Source of the DNA: Puccinia triticina
Lineage: Eukaryota; Basidiomycota; Pucciniomycetes; Pucciniales; Pucciniaceae
Direction: 5' to 3'
Length of the DNA: 64,000 bases
Assembly (NCBI RefSeq): GCF_026914185.1
Contig: NC_070560.1
Span: forward strand, 4,703,501-4,767,500
Of the stretch, positions 12,444-24,043 are shown in pieces. The notes under the pieces are model-generated. The model had not been told where the DNA came from and did no database searches. It saw only the letters and a list, made by a program, of their open reading frames with translations. A program made the position numbers and the translations under genes. The number at the start of each line of letters is the position of its first letter. Positions within the stretch are counted from its first letter, which is position 1.

Positions 12444-12719
12444 ATTCAATTAAAACTGAGCAGTAGTTTTACCTTTTTTTCTCTATTTGCTTTTAAAAAT
12501 TAATAGTACAGTATAGATAAACATGAAATAGCTATTACTTGAGTGAAAAAAAGAAATATATTGCTTTCTTGTGTTGACAAAATAACCAAAAATACCGTTT
12601 TTGGTGTTTTTGGTACAATTTGAGTCAAATATCTCCGAATACTCCAGTATTCGACGAATCAGTATTCAACAGTCCCAAAAAACACGTCGAATACCACCGT
12701 GCTAGTCTTTGAGCTACTG

Positions 12720-13024
12720 TGGCAAGACTCCACTATCAAAACAATGGCCCCTTTGTGGTCATTGGGGAGTACCACTCAATGGGTTTTGGAGTATGATTGG
12801 AGACTGAACAAGAGTCTTCTTCACATCACCTGACCTCAGGTGACCTCTATTTTTCCCTGGTGCAGGTTTATATTGTGTTTCTCTTCTTCTCTCAAAGACT
12901 CCTTTCTGTGATGCTAGTGAACTTTCTTTTACTCTCTTATCACTGGCATCCCAGGCATCTGCAATAAAAGGCCTTTCTATTGATTCCTAAAAAAACCTGA
13001 AACATGTGCTTCCTTCACCTGCAG
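12720..13024 (-). repeat. Right arm of the old inverted-repeat element
   Basis: Inverted counterpart of 5230-5384 plus 6713-6782. It preserves the uninterrupted site (GGTGCAGGTTTATATTGTG) into which the 5385-6712 element inserted in the other arm. Confidence 0.65.
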
Positions 13025-15060
13025 TAGGGGGGTTCAAAATTGATCCAGGAAGCTGTCCAGGTTCAAAAATCCAGGAAAAAAATTGGACCTGGAAGCTCTC
13101 CTGTGGACCTGGGGGCCTTATTAGCAAGAGGCTCCAGGAGGGTTGTTCCAGGTCCAGGAATCAGGCCAAAATGACAGGAAACAACTTGCATCAACATGTT
13201 TTTGCACCCCCAACCCCTCCCGGCTGTATCCTCAACTGTGCCCCCCAAATAAACATACATACATATCCCGCATTGGCCACCTCCACATCCACCATCCAAT
13301 CCACCATCAACAGTGAAACAGGTGCTATAAAATGCAATATCACACATTTAGCAGTATTGCATCGTTGGGGATTGCTCATCTGCTGTATTGGATTGAAAAG
13401 TCAATGCATGGCATCACTCTATCAATACAGCGGGTGAGAAAAGCTTGCATAGCATTGTAGAGACGATGCAATACGATTCAAGTTGAATCGTATTGCACAA
13501 CCAATATATGCGCAGATAGACCGATAAAGATTGGTATTGCATCTATTGGCATTGCGTCGGTTAAACCAATTCACATCCAAGGAACAGCCTGTATTGCAAT
13601 GCTCAAGCAATGCATATCACATCAGCCTTCCAAGACAACACAATTCAATGCAAAGTATTGGAGGCTGCAAGGGTCCCAAGGCCTTCAGCAATGACTCTTG
13701 CCTCCAGGGCCCAGCCTGTGTAGCACCCTCCGCAGAGCCGCCGGTGCTGCTCATCATGGCCAACTTAGTTAAGGCTTGGTAGCTTGTTGAGGACCTTGAC
13801 ACCAACCAAGCGGGCCCAGACAACCGACAGGTTCTCTAGCAAGTACAGCTTATTGAGCTTTTTGTCCATTGCCATTGACGTTGTTGTCCAAGGCTTCCTC
13901 CTTGTCGTCGGGACTCCAGTCTGACAACAATGAATCTTCTCGGATGTTTGGAATGGGGCCTGCTTGTGGTTGAAAGCTGTGACAGGGTGTGCCTAGGTAA
14001 TAGAACTATAGATTTAGATTGCCAAAAATAGAACCAGAACTAATAACAAGTGTTAGAACAAATTGGAACAACAACAAGAAATAAGGAATAGTCATACCAG
14101 TCAAGAAGATTTTATATGTAATAAAATAGAGAGCTAGACAAGGATTTAGAAAGAGGACTGTAGGATCGCTAAACATGGAAAGAATTAGTATATTATGAAT
14201 CGGTCCAAAAAGATTGTGTTCTTTTTCTCACCGAATGATCAGGATTCTGGGACATGAGAATCAGAAGGAAGTTGATCAAAAGTATGCTGATGAAGTCGAC
14301 AAGAGTTGATTGAGCTGTTGAGGAATCGGAAGCAAAGAATGTTGAAGATTATGAGGAGTTGAGATCAACCGAATTTTGAAGAGGGAAGAGAACAAAAGAA
14401 ATACAAACGGGTGAGAAAGTGACGACGGAAAGGGAAAGGAGTAGAGAGCAGTTGAGCGTTTTTTGGAAGAATAACTAGAGTTGTTATTAGCTTAAGATTA
14501 ATAGACTTGAGGATGACATTCAAGTCTATCAGGATTGACAGGGTACTCGGAGATGTGAGTAAGAGTGTGAAGAATGTGTTTTGTCGATAGTGAGCAGGAA
14601 GGGAGGGAGGAGCGAGTCGAAGAAGGAAGGGAATCCCAAACAATCAAGCTGACGATCATTGCATGACTGAATGATGTCATCTATGATGTCATACTCTAGA
14701 ATCGGAACAGCGGAGAGCGGAGAATGAGGCGGAGCGTGCAGCGCCACTGGAGCGCACCAGATCGGTAAAAAGGCGCGGAGCAAGGGTGAAGCGAGCAGCG
14801 CTACTAGAGCGCACCAGAATTCCAACACTAGGTGATATATGGAGCACCCTTGGGCCCCCAATTGTGGGAGGGGGACTTCCTTAAGCCCATTGGATGCCAG
14901 ATGTGGGGCGCAGGAATCCAAGTCCAGGAGCATTTGGACAACTTTGGGCATTCAAAATTCAATTGCCAGAAACACATTTTTGGCAGGGGATTTTTTTTCC
15001 TGGAATTTGGGACCTGCGCAACCTCCTGGAGACCTGGGTTTCAATTTTGAACCCCCCCTA
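13025..15060. mobile_element. Non-autonomous TIR element, 2.0 kb
   Basis: The ends are TAGGGGGGTTCAAAATTGA and TCAATTTTGAACCCCCCCTA, with imperfect inverted similarity continuing about 70 bp through CCAGG-rich text. It interrupts the right arm exactly where the left arm reads CTGCAGTGCAC without a break. The target duplication is ambiguous: TA if the terminal TA is counted as target, or a single G. The interior shows no transposase. It includes short inverted pieces (GATTCAAGTTGAATC near 13467) and a GC-rich patch near 14700-14800. Confidence 0.7.
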
Positions 15061-15105
15061 GTGCAAAAATGGCTTGGAATTTCATGCATTGCACAATGCA
15101 CAATG

Positions 15106-16130
15106 GTCACCTTCTGGAACAGCAAGCTACTCACAACAACCCTGTGGTAGTCTTCGGAGCACACAGGGAGAAAATGAGAGTAGAAAGGTTGAGAATATCA
15201 ACAAGCTTTTGTGAACTAGTAGTAGGTTCACTACACTGTAATCAGCAGAAACCCCAGACCCCAGAAAATCCCTGAGGTATAAGTTTTTCTGTGTTTCAAT
15301 TTTTTTATGACTGTAAAATAGAGGATCTGGTAGCCCTGGTTTGCCATATTTGCCTTATGACTCAATTTCTCGCACATATTTGGGTGATGACTCAATTTCT
15401 CACAGTTCAGAGGTGTAAAATTGTCAAATCCCAAGGATCCCACCCATGAACCTTAGAATTTCTAATCAAACAGTATTGAACAGCTTTTGGCCTTTTCTTG
15501 ACTTTATGTGTTTATTTCTGAACTTGATACAAAGTTGGCACATAACTGTCTGGCTATTATGGTACAAACAAAACACAAAAAAGAAGAAATGGACACTCTT
15601 GATCATCAAGAATTTTAGGGTTAGGATGGCATTTCTCTTCAGTCTTGCTTGTACTTGGATCATCATTTTTCCACTAATTTGCTGCTGATTCAGTGCACTG
15701 AATTTCACCATTTCTTTTCTGGTGAGATCAGAGGTCCCGAAAAATGATGTGCTGACCGCTTTGCTGCACTGTTTGCAGCAAAGCCATTTCACCTTTGCCC
15801 TCCCTTGGATTAGGATAAAATCAGGTTCAACCCAGCTATTTATTCATTCAGTTCTCAAGTAATGATCATACTGCCCTGCAATGCATAATGGGAATGCTCT
15901 TCCCTTTGTAGAAATATCCTTCCCCCAGATATTATTTTCACAATCAGCCTAACATTTCAACCACTGTGCTACACATAGAAAAGATATTTCATAGGGAATG
16001 TGTTGCACAGCTATTTCATATCTGCTTCTGCCTTTCTCCAAGCTCAGCGCTGGTCTTTTATTATTTTCTGTGTCCCCTGAACTCAGTAAGGGGGCTAGAT
16101 GATCAGATTGAAAACAACAAGAAGAGGATC
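15106..16130. other. Gene-free AT-rich stretch
   Basis: No supported gene. CACTACACTGTAATCAGCAG at about 15231 looks like a CACTA-type end, but I found no inverted partner. Confidence 0.4.
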
Positions 16131-16139
16131 ATTTCACTA

Positions 16140-16570
16140 TCCAAGTATATTAAAGCCTCAGTTTCGTGGAAAAAAAAATCAAGGGTTTCCCCTACAAATG
16201 ACCAAAATACAAAAAAAAAATCAAAGGTTTCCCCTTTTACAAAACAAGCATCCACAGGCTGAGATTCAGCTCACAAATTAAGCAAAACACCAAAAAAAAA
16301 GACTAGAATACAACATGATAAAACAAGCCTGCACCCCGCCACCTAACATCAGCAAGCTGATGTATCATGGCCCAACACCCATCCCTGTCTAGCAGGGTTA
16401 AAAAGTGGTGAGAGGAAGACCCCCAGCCCGTAAGCACAGGGGGGTCCACGAGTATCCCCCGCCGGACTGCGCAAATGCAACAGCGGACGGGGGTGAGACG
16501 ACCCCCCGGCTGGAAACCAGCCCGAGGAGTTGCCTGAGGAAATAACGTTGACTCAGGATCAGTATTTATA
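16140..16570 (-). repeat. Dispersed terminal repeat, copy 2 (inverted)
   Basis: Reverse-complement match to 11990-12443. It has the same order: TATAAATACTG, TTATTTCCTCAGGC, CGTCTCACCCCCGTCCGCTG, TTTTTAACCCTGCTAGACAG, GGGGAAACCCTTGA, CTTTAATATACTTGG. Confidence 0.65.
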
Positions 16571-17998
16571 GACGCAGCCGCACCATCGCCTCAAGTTTGC
16601 ACTCCTCGAGAACCCTTCTGCGGCGCTATCAACTGATCTACCGCTCCACGACTGGTTGTCTTGGAAATCACTCACAGCTACCAAACAAGCCCTCACATAT
16701 CCCTATGCTCAGCCACCGCATCAAGATCAACCAGACCACCACCGCTCCAGATGTTGCATGGCGTTAACAGTGGTGTCAACACCATGCCCCTTTGACGCCA
16801 CCACCACAGCCTCAGGTATGTCTGACTTTCACAGTACGTAGTGCTTTGAGAAGACCCTAACACTGACTCTGCGTGTAATACTATGTTTCAGGTTCAACCA
16901 CACAATCCAGGTACGAGGCATTCCAAGGCTGATTCTTTGCTCATCCACTGACCTGGAGACTTGACCTTTTCACCTCCCCGCCTCATTAATAGTCCGTCCC
17001 CGGTCCGGGTTGGAGGAAGAGGCGGTGGTCAAGTAGGACCAACAGAGCTTGTAGATTGTCCTGATCAAATGGATCACCTCCCTCGTCGCCGTCTTTGTGC
17101 CAAGCTTGATTCATTGTACCTCCGCCCGACGCCAGCTCACCGCGATCTCCCGGCTGCTCTTCAACAATGGTACCTTCGCCCAAAGCCAGCTCACTCCAGC
17201 CCGCTCGCCCGATCTTTGCAAGAGCCATCCACTACTGACCATCGTCACGCGCAGGGGAGAGCGGACGAAGACGAGCCAAGTGAAATCAAGGGGAACCTGG
17301 CCTTCTGGTCCTCCAGGTCCGCCGCCTGGACCTCCAAAACCGCCGCGACTCCCGCCACCACCTTTGTCAAACTCATCGCCAAAGTCGACATCCTTGCCCT
17401 CCCGCCCATCGTCTCCATCGACTTCGTCCAGCGCTTCTTTGCCTACCATGTCGCCGCTGCCCTTGTCCTCCTCTTCCAGCACAACATGCATCCCCTCCCC
17501 GACTCAATTCTTGCCAGAACTTGCAGGCTCAAGCTCTGCTTGGACACGCCTAGAGACCTTGCTAGCTACCTTCCTCAAAGCTGTCAGTGCCCAATGCTTG
17601 TATCAAGAAAAATAATGCCTCACCCTGCTCTCGATCACCGTTGAGTCCCATTGGCTGATCCTCTTTTGCCAGCCCATTTTCATCTCAGGCTTGGTTTGGT
17701 TGATTGGCTCTAGAGGAGGAGACGACGTTGACAATGGGGGATGGCAAATGGAGCTCGGAACATGCGCCGATGCTGCTGCATTAAGCCTTGACCGCCAAGC
17801 ATGAAGGCGCAGCAGCAGCCTCCTTCTCCTTGTTGGAGGGGGATGGGGAGGAGAAAAAGATCTTCAACCAGGTTGCCAAGATCTTCTTCCGCCCCCAAAG
17901 CTGCACCCGCCTCCTCGCTGTCCTACTCGGCCTTCTATCCTAGACGACCGGGCGCTGATCCCGGGCCTGGGCGAGCTGTTTTGGAGCGTGGCCAAGGG
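16571..17998 (+). pseudogene. Decayed coding block next to terminal repeat copy 2
   Basis: GC-rich and locally open in shifting frames. Examples are FVKLIAKVDILALPPIVSID (about 17370-17430), FAYHVAAALVLLFQH (about 17440-17490) and KKIFNQVAKIFFRPQ (about 17850-17900). No single frame covers it, so several frameshifts or introns must be assumed. Its position relative to the terminal repeat mirrors 10600-11965. I see no direct protein similarity between the two blocks and do not recognise either. Confidence 0.35.
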
Positions 17999-17999
17999 C

Positions 18000-18057
18000 T
18001 CTTATGCGCTCAAACGACTAGCCAAGACTTGGCTATTCGTTTGAGCGCATAAGAGCT
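18000..18057. repeat. Near-perfect 58-bp palindrome
   Basis: GCTCTTATGCGCTCAAACGA is followed by CTAGCCAAG, a one-base centre, then the inverted copy with one mismatch (CTTGGCTATTCGTTTGAGCG...). The stem is about 28 bp with almost no loop. Confidence 0.85.
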
Positions 18058-18689
18058 AAGAAGAAGATGTGAAACGAAATTTTGAGCCCGACAAAGAACA
18101 GGAAAATAAGGGGCGCCCCAAGCCCCGCAAACAGCACGTGCGCGTGGCTGTGCCCACCACCCAACAGACGCTCCCGCCGCACCACAAGAAACGGCCCACC
18201 ACGCTCCGCTGCCACTCTCAGTCTCTCGCCCCCCATCCGCTACTGGTTCTGGTGGGGTTTCGCGGAAGCCGTTGGTGATCTGTAAGGATGACTTTTCTTT
18301 GGTTTTGAGAACTTTTGTCATTGTTTCCATGTGTATTTTTATCTGACATGCAATTCTAAGGTGAACTCTTTGCATTGAACCCTGGAGAAGACCCTCTTAT
18401 GATTTGATAGGTGAAAAAGAAAACATCAAGGATAAGTTTACTAAAGACAAAATGATCCACTTATCTAAACAATGAGATAGTTCAATTTGATTTAATTGAT
18501 AATCTGGTCAAACATCAACTAATTCTTGTAAATTTTGGGTAAACTAAGATCAAACTAAAATAATTGAGTGAGCATATTTACTTGGTTTTTTGAGCTAAAT
18601 AAGAAGATTGTCACTGCAAAATGGCAATTGATTAAAATCCAAAGGGTGGACGTCTGAAGAGCAACATCTTAATCTTCTCTATGTTTGTA

Positions 18690-18835
18690 CATTTATATGG
18701 GGAAATCCCTTTTGTTACTTGGGGCTTTTGAAAAGGGCAAACCCATGATGAGTTTTTTGTGATTTTGATACTTTTGTAGGAGGGATCCTTGAAGTTTTAT
18801 TCTATGATTTACAGGATTTCAATCTACTTATTTGG
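18690..18835 (+). repeat. Dispersed terminal repeat, diverged 3' end copy
   Basis: Order of motifs (GGGGAAATCCC, GAAAAGGGCAAACCC, TTTTGTAGGAGGGATCCTTG, CAATCTACTTATTTGG) parallels the 3' end of copy 1 with many substitutions. Confidence 0.4.
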
Positions 18836-19025
18836 AACTCATGCAACTTTTTGGGGCAGTTGGGGAAATCATGCAATGCACTACATGATTTCTCCAATTT
18901 CCCAAAAATTCATTTGCCTGATGGTATATTAGAAATTTTGTAAGGGGGGGTGGAAGGGATAAATCTGCCATGTGGCAAATGTTTTGAGGGATAGGAGCAG
19001 GAAAAGTCATGACTCATCTGGCCCT

Positions 19026-19193
19026 AGAATGTGCAGCGGCGCAGCCGCCTTGGCCTCTAGTGTTCTACATACAACATGAGTAAAATATCAAACAAACTAT
19101 CAATTCTGGGTCATAATTACAAGAGACCAGTGCTCATATTATTTATGTCAAACTAGAGTCCAAAGCGGCTACGCCGCAGCACTTCCAGGGCAT
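19026..19193. repeat. Small inverted-repeat element (MITE-like)
   Basis: About 40 bp at each end are inverted copies: GTGCAGCGGCGCAGCCGCCT then GGCCTCTAGTGTT on the left, and AACTAGAGTCCAAAGCGGCT then ACGCCGCAGCAC on the right. A third copy of one end lies at about 9420-9455 in the tail of the hAT 1 transposase. Confidence 0.55.
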
Positions 19194-20500
19194 AGAATCC
19201 TGCAATATGAATGAATAAAGTGCAGTCATTTCCAGTCAAAGTGTTTCAAAAAAGCACTATATACAGATGCCAAATAGTTTTATTCATGAACCTCTGAAAA
19301 CAATCCAATTCCTAAAAGTTGCCATTGGCACCTCACTGAAAAAATAACTGGGTCAACTTGAGATTCAGGAACTTGAAAGAGGAGTGTGGTGTTACTCCAA
19401 CATTCCTCAAAGGTTTTACTAAAGCAAGCTTCAATTCCCAGACTGTGCACATTGCACCTTGAATGTGACTAAAAGTTAATTATTTAACTACAAGTGGGGT
19501 TACAATGGCAGCTTGGTTGGAGCACCCTGAATTTCAACTGCAAACAGTGGACCCAGTCTTTCTTGCAGTGCCCGTCACCCTTAAGCAGGTATCTTTCAGC
19601 CCTTGCAGGTGCGTGCTGACAGGTGGGGTGTTCAATTTGAGTAAAAATTTAAGCAGGTAGCTTTGTACCTGCCATGGCAAGGGCAGACAGTTACCTGTTG
19701 AAGGTTGAAAAGTACAAACCAATGGGTGCCAATGGCCATCCATAAATCAGAGTATCAAACTTAACAGAAAAAACATGTGATGGTATTGAAGAGAGGACAA
19801 AATGCACAAAAAAATGAGTTTGGTTTCACCAAAGTGTTTATTAATAAGTATAGAGATAGGATCAAGCCAAAACTGATAATGAGATTCTCACAATCAAGCT
19901 GAAAGATTTATTTCAATGTTTCCATATTGCCAACCTGGGTAAGCATGTATTGTTGGCCATCAAGAGAAACCCATAGCATACCTCCTACTTTCCAAACTGG
20001 TTCAGTACATCCTCACATGCTGATTTTGAAGGTCTATAATCACATGTTTCCATAAATTCCTGAGTAAACAGGCATTTTTGGTTTCCTCCCTTGATTAAGA
20101 AGCTGAATAATGATTGTATTGTGAGTCAACTGTCCCTAAAAATTCATCTGTGAACATCAAACGCAGATATTTTTTACAGGGCTAGCTCATTGGGTGAAAC
20201 TCACAGATCTTTTTTCCCCACTTGGGTCACAAGATCTGGCTGGGGCTCAATTCTTCTATGGACACACCCCAAAGCTGATTCAAAAGCAAGCAGACCATCT
20301 TGCACAAATTCTTGCTAGATGAGCTTTTGTTCCTGGTGGGCATGATTTTTGATGTCAAGATGGAGGTTTTTGACAATTGAATAGTGGTGGATGGAGACAT
20401 TGGATGGGGGGGGATAGATGAGATGGATTGGTTGGAGTGCAAGTTTTTGTTATGGCTTGACACATATTAAGAAGCTCAACTTAGCACACGGGGCACGGTT
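19194..20500. other. Gene-free AT-rich stretch
   Basis: No gene or clear repeat is supported here. Confidence 0.4.
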
Positions 20501-20519
20501 TGGTCTGATTCAGGAGGAG

Positions 20520-20890
20520 CAAGCAAGAGGTCTCCTGAAGGCAATCCAGCAGCCGTGTTTGCTTAAAAGACTTAATCGGCGGCGCCAAAGTCTCGGCTAG
20601 GTTGTTTAAGGTTGCAAGGATTGTCTCGGCCGTGGCTGAGGAAAGCTGTCCGGAGAAAACCTTGACGACGAGGAGTGCTGGGGTGGGCAAGAGTTTGTAT
20701 TGGGTGGACACAAGCGGGGAATGGGTGGATCTGATTTAGGTGGAGCAGGGAAGATGACTGCTGAGAAGAATCCGGCCGACGTGCTTGCATAGAGAGAAGA
20801 CTTGATCAGCGGCACCGCGGTCTCGGCCAAGTTGTTTAAGCTCACAATGATTTTCTTGGCCGGCTTGCCAGCAAAAAAATAGAGGAACTT
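20520..20890 (-). pseudogene. Two diverged tandem copies of a short coding remnant
   Basis: On the minus strand two related segments read LNNLAETLAPPIKSFKQT (about 20640-20560) and LNNLAETAVPLIKSSLY (about 20845-20795). Each is followed by similar proline-rich text. Frames break between and around them. They look like degraded copies of one domain; I cannot identify the family. Confidence 0.35.
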
Positions 20891-21829
20891 GAGGCAGGCT
20901 TGCCCAATAAGTCCAGAGGATAATAGTCAGCCTGAAACAAATCAAACCATTTGCAAAATGCACTTCAGAATGGCAGGCTGGGCAACGATGGTTGGGGTTT
21001 ATTATGTACCTGGAAAGGGTTTAATCAGACTTACAAGCTGGGCGACGTAAGTTAGGGCTGATTACCTGGACATGTATCCTGCACGCAGACGCACGGTTTA
21101 AAAGATGTCTCGAGTCACAAGCCGGGCGGCTTCCTTGGATGGAGTTAGCCAGTTTCAATATCGGGACAGAGAAATGGATCGTCTGGGGCGGCGAGATTCC
21201 AGCGCGGAGGGATCTCTTTGTGCCCCCCTGCGAGGAATCTCCAAGTAGCCCATGAGTTCCAGTCTATTCGCCACTGACCATCAATTTGTCGCGGTTGCAG
21301 ACTCCATCGGAGAGGTGGTGAAAGGCATCCTTAGATGAGAATGTCAGCAAGACTGCCAAAGCGCTCAACTGTTTGGTCAGCTGTAACTTCTCAACTGGCC
21401 GAGCTGGCCTTTGTTGGCTCCTTGTACATTGCCATGGCAGTGCTTGTGTTGGTGTTGGTAGGCTTCAGAGGTAGTGGCTGTACGTACAAGCAAGCCAACA
21501 ATTTTAATTGCTGTATGTACCGTTCCTGGCAACGGTTGCACATTGGTGTGACAAAAATCTTTGTGGCTTTCAGCCCGAAGCGCTGTGAAATCTTGACCTC
21601 TTGAATATATAAGGGGGCATCTCCTGCACCATTTTTTTTGCCCCAGGTGATCCACCCTGCTCTTGCATTTGCAGAGCACTGGAGGTGATCCTCCCCCTCC
21701 CCGGTTGCACTTGCAATTGGCTGAGGGGTTTCCAGCCCCGACTTTTGCCCCACGCACTTGCGCCAGGCTGAGCAGGTTAACGCCGGTCTCTTTTCACCTG
21801 TGGCATGTCACAGGCTGGGAGTTCGTTAA

Positions 21830-21975
21830 ATCCTTTGCTTTTTTGTACTTGTTTATTGTTTCAGTTTGTATTTTTTTTTTTTTTTTGTGATTACTTGTAT
21901 ATATAGGGGAAACCCTTGAATTTTCTTTTGGCAAAACTGTGGTTTTAATAAACTCAGATGTGAATCCATTTTTAT
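21830..21975 (+). repeat. Dispersed terminal repeat, copy 3 (partial)
   Basis: TATATAGGGGAAACCCTTGA, TTTTCTTTTGGCAAAACTG and GTTTTAATAAACTC match the 3' end of copies 1 and 2. The upstream sequence (TTGCATTTGCAGAGC near 21664) is only loosely similar. Confidence 0.45.
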
Positions 21976-22726
21976 TCTCCTTGTGTTTAAGTTTTTTTTT
22001 CTTTTGATGACAAAGCCATGATTGTGCTCTAACTTTCCTAAGACCTCCCCTTCTTGTGCAGAGAAGATGGGCAAGAGAGGTTTTGGTTTCCAATATTGTG
22101 TAAAATTTTCTCCTCTCCAAAAATATAGGGGCTTAATTAAGTTAGGATTGCTTTGTTTCTCATATTCTCTTGGGAAAGGTTTGGGGAATGATCCTGTAAT
22201 TTTCATACTCTTAGGCAAGATTATAAATCTATCCAGAGATTATCCTGGAAACTTCAGGGAAATGAATATGTCTTCCCTTGATCTATGAGAATTAGTGAAT
22301 GTGGAATTTCAATCTGGAAATGTACAGGTGCATATACAAAATGTTATGTAAAAGATGGTGAAAAACAATAGCTGAAACCGTGCTTCTGAAAGTATGGGGA
22401 GCTAGAAATATCAATGGTAAATAGATACTTGCTGCTGCGGGCTCAAAATTTTTTGTGAATGTTAACAATCCAGACCAAAATCATCTGGAGTTGAGCTTGT
22501 TACACTATGAAAAAAAAATTGAGAAACTGCTGTCAGTTGACATGCAAGAACCAGGTTCATACTTTGACCTATACCCAAGTTCATCAAGGTTCATATTTTG
22601 GCCCTTACCAAGGTTTTTCCAGGTTCATGCCAGAATCTACAGATGTAGTGCATGCACACATGAAAGGGGTATGTTCACATGAAAGTGTTATTTTCACTTG
22701 AAATGGGTATTTTCAGTTGAAACAGG

Positions 22727-23008
22727 TAAATTCACATGAAAGGGGTATTTTCATATGAAAGGGGTATTTTCATATGAAAGGGGTATTTTCATATGAAAGG
22801 GGTATTTTCATATGAAAGGGGTATTTTCACATGAAAGGGGTATTTACACATGAAAGGAGTATCATCAAAAGGGTATGCACACATGAAAGGTATATGTGTG
22901 GATGAAAGGGAAATGTGAAAAGGTTTATTAAAACATCAAAGGGATATGTCCACATGATGAAAGGGGTATTCATGCATGAAAGGGGTATTTACACATGAAA
23001 AGGATATG
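22727..23008 (+). repeat. 19-bp minisatellite array (left part)
   Basis: Tandem copies of GAAAGGGGTATTTTCATAT, near perfect from about 22737 to 22830 and more diverged to 23008. The array is continued at 24044 after the foldback element. Confidence 0.9.
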
Positions 23009-23010
23009 TA

Positions 23011-24041
23011 CAGTGGGTCATCTAATGTTTTTGGCACCACATTTTTGAATGCAGAAGCTCAGGTCACAGCTGTTAAGTCATGAGATCGGCTACAGGGGTG
23101 GAAAATAAGTTCCTAAGAATGATTATGAAATAAAAAAAAAGTAAAAATAAAAAAACGGACTTACTTCGCGCACTGCAAAAAGCTCTTTGCGCACTGTGCA
23201 GTGCGCGAAGTTTGCAAACACTTCGCGCACTGCGCGTGAAGGGCGCAACTTTTTCAAATTATTTTTTGACCAATCAATAGACAAGCTTATTATTGTCCTC
23301 TGTGAATTTATTTGGAGTTTTTGGAAGCTTCCTTGTATGCTTAAAAATCCCACCAATAAAAAAAACAAGTACAGCCATTTGGGAACCTGGAATTCATATT
23401 CCCACAGGCCCAAAAATCCAAATAATTTAGTGAATCATATTAAATATGTATTTGAAAGTTTTAGAACTTTTTGGCCGCTTTGTACAAGGACAAGGCTTTC
23501 AAAAACCAGTAACTTTTTCTCAAGATATGCCAAAATGCGCCAGCAAGTGGTGAACTTTCCTAATTTTTGAAAGCCTTATTCTTGCACAAAGTGGCCAAAA
23601 AATTCTAAAAAGTTTGGATTTATATGTATCTTGATTCACTAAATTATTTGGAATTTTTGACTGGTGGGAATATGGATTCCAGGTCCCCAAGTGACTGTAC
23701 TTGTTCATTTTAATGGTGGAATTTTTAAGCATACAGAGAAGCTTCAAAAAACTCCAAAGAAATTCACAGAGGAAAATAATAAGCTTTTCTATTGATTGGT
23801 CAAAAAATTATTTGAAAAAGTTGCGCCCTTCACGCGCAGTGCGCAAAGTGTTTGCAAACTTCGCGCACTGCACAGTGCGCGAAGAGCTTTTCGCAGTGCG
23901 CGAAGTAAGTCTGTTTTTTTATTTCATAATCATTCTTAGGAACTTATTTTCCACCCCTGTAGCCGATCTCATGACTTAACGGCTGTGGCCTGAGCTTCTG
24001 CATTCAAAAATGTGGTGCCAAAAACATTAGATGACCCACTG
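23011..24041. mobile_element. Tc1/mariner-like foldback element, 1.03-kb palindrome, TSD TA
   Basis: The left half and right half are inverted copies almost to the centre (about 23525). The ends are CAGTGGGTCATCTAATG and its complement, flanked by TA on both sides (23009-23010, 24042-24043). Each arm carries several CGCGCACTGC motifs. Short open frames in both arms are mirror images and not genes. No transposase is present. Confidence 0.9.
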
Positions 24042-24043
24042 TA

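Larger units (their letters stand above)
6783..12711 (+). mobile_element. hAT transposon 1 (13-bp TIR, 8-bp TSD)
   Basis: The ends are perfect inverted repeats, CAAAGACTAGCAC at 6783 and GTGCTAGTCTTTG ending at 12711. They are flanked by the direct 8-bp duplication AGCTACTG at 6775-6782 and 12712-12719, as expected for hAT. TATTCG-type words are concentrated near both ends, resembling hAT subterminal transposase-binding repeats. Inside are a decayed transposase gene (7056-9518) and a separate GC-rich block (about 10.6-12.44 kb) that looks like a later insertion. It sits at the centre of the older inverted-repeat element. Confidence 0.9.
5185..15105. mobile_element. Old inverted-repeat element split by three later insertions
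   Basis: Left arm (about 5185-5384 plus 6713-6782) and right arm (about 12712-13024 plus 15061-15105) are inverted copies. Both contain GCATGAAATTCCAA, CACCTGCAG, the AACATTTGC/ACATGTGC-type stretch, TCTGCAATAAAAGG, CACAATATAAACC and CACCAGGGAAAA. Removing 5385-6712, 6783-12711 and 13025-15060 brings the arms together as one foldback. The GTGCACTGCA motifs also resemble the CGCGCACTGC motifs in the foldback at 23011-24041, so both may belong to one diverged Tc1-like family. Outer limits are approximate. Confidence 0.6.

Noticed and set aside
22727..23008. Regularly spaced repeats resembling a CRISPR array
   Set aside because: Units are directly adjacent with no unique spacers, diverge gradually, and lie in a eukaryotic CACTA element; this is a minisatellite.
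23187..23979. Small open frames on both strands in the foldback
   Set aside because: They are inverted copies of each other within transposon arms and have no homology to transposase.
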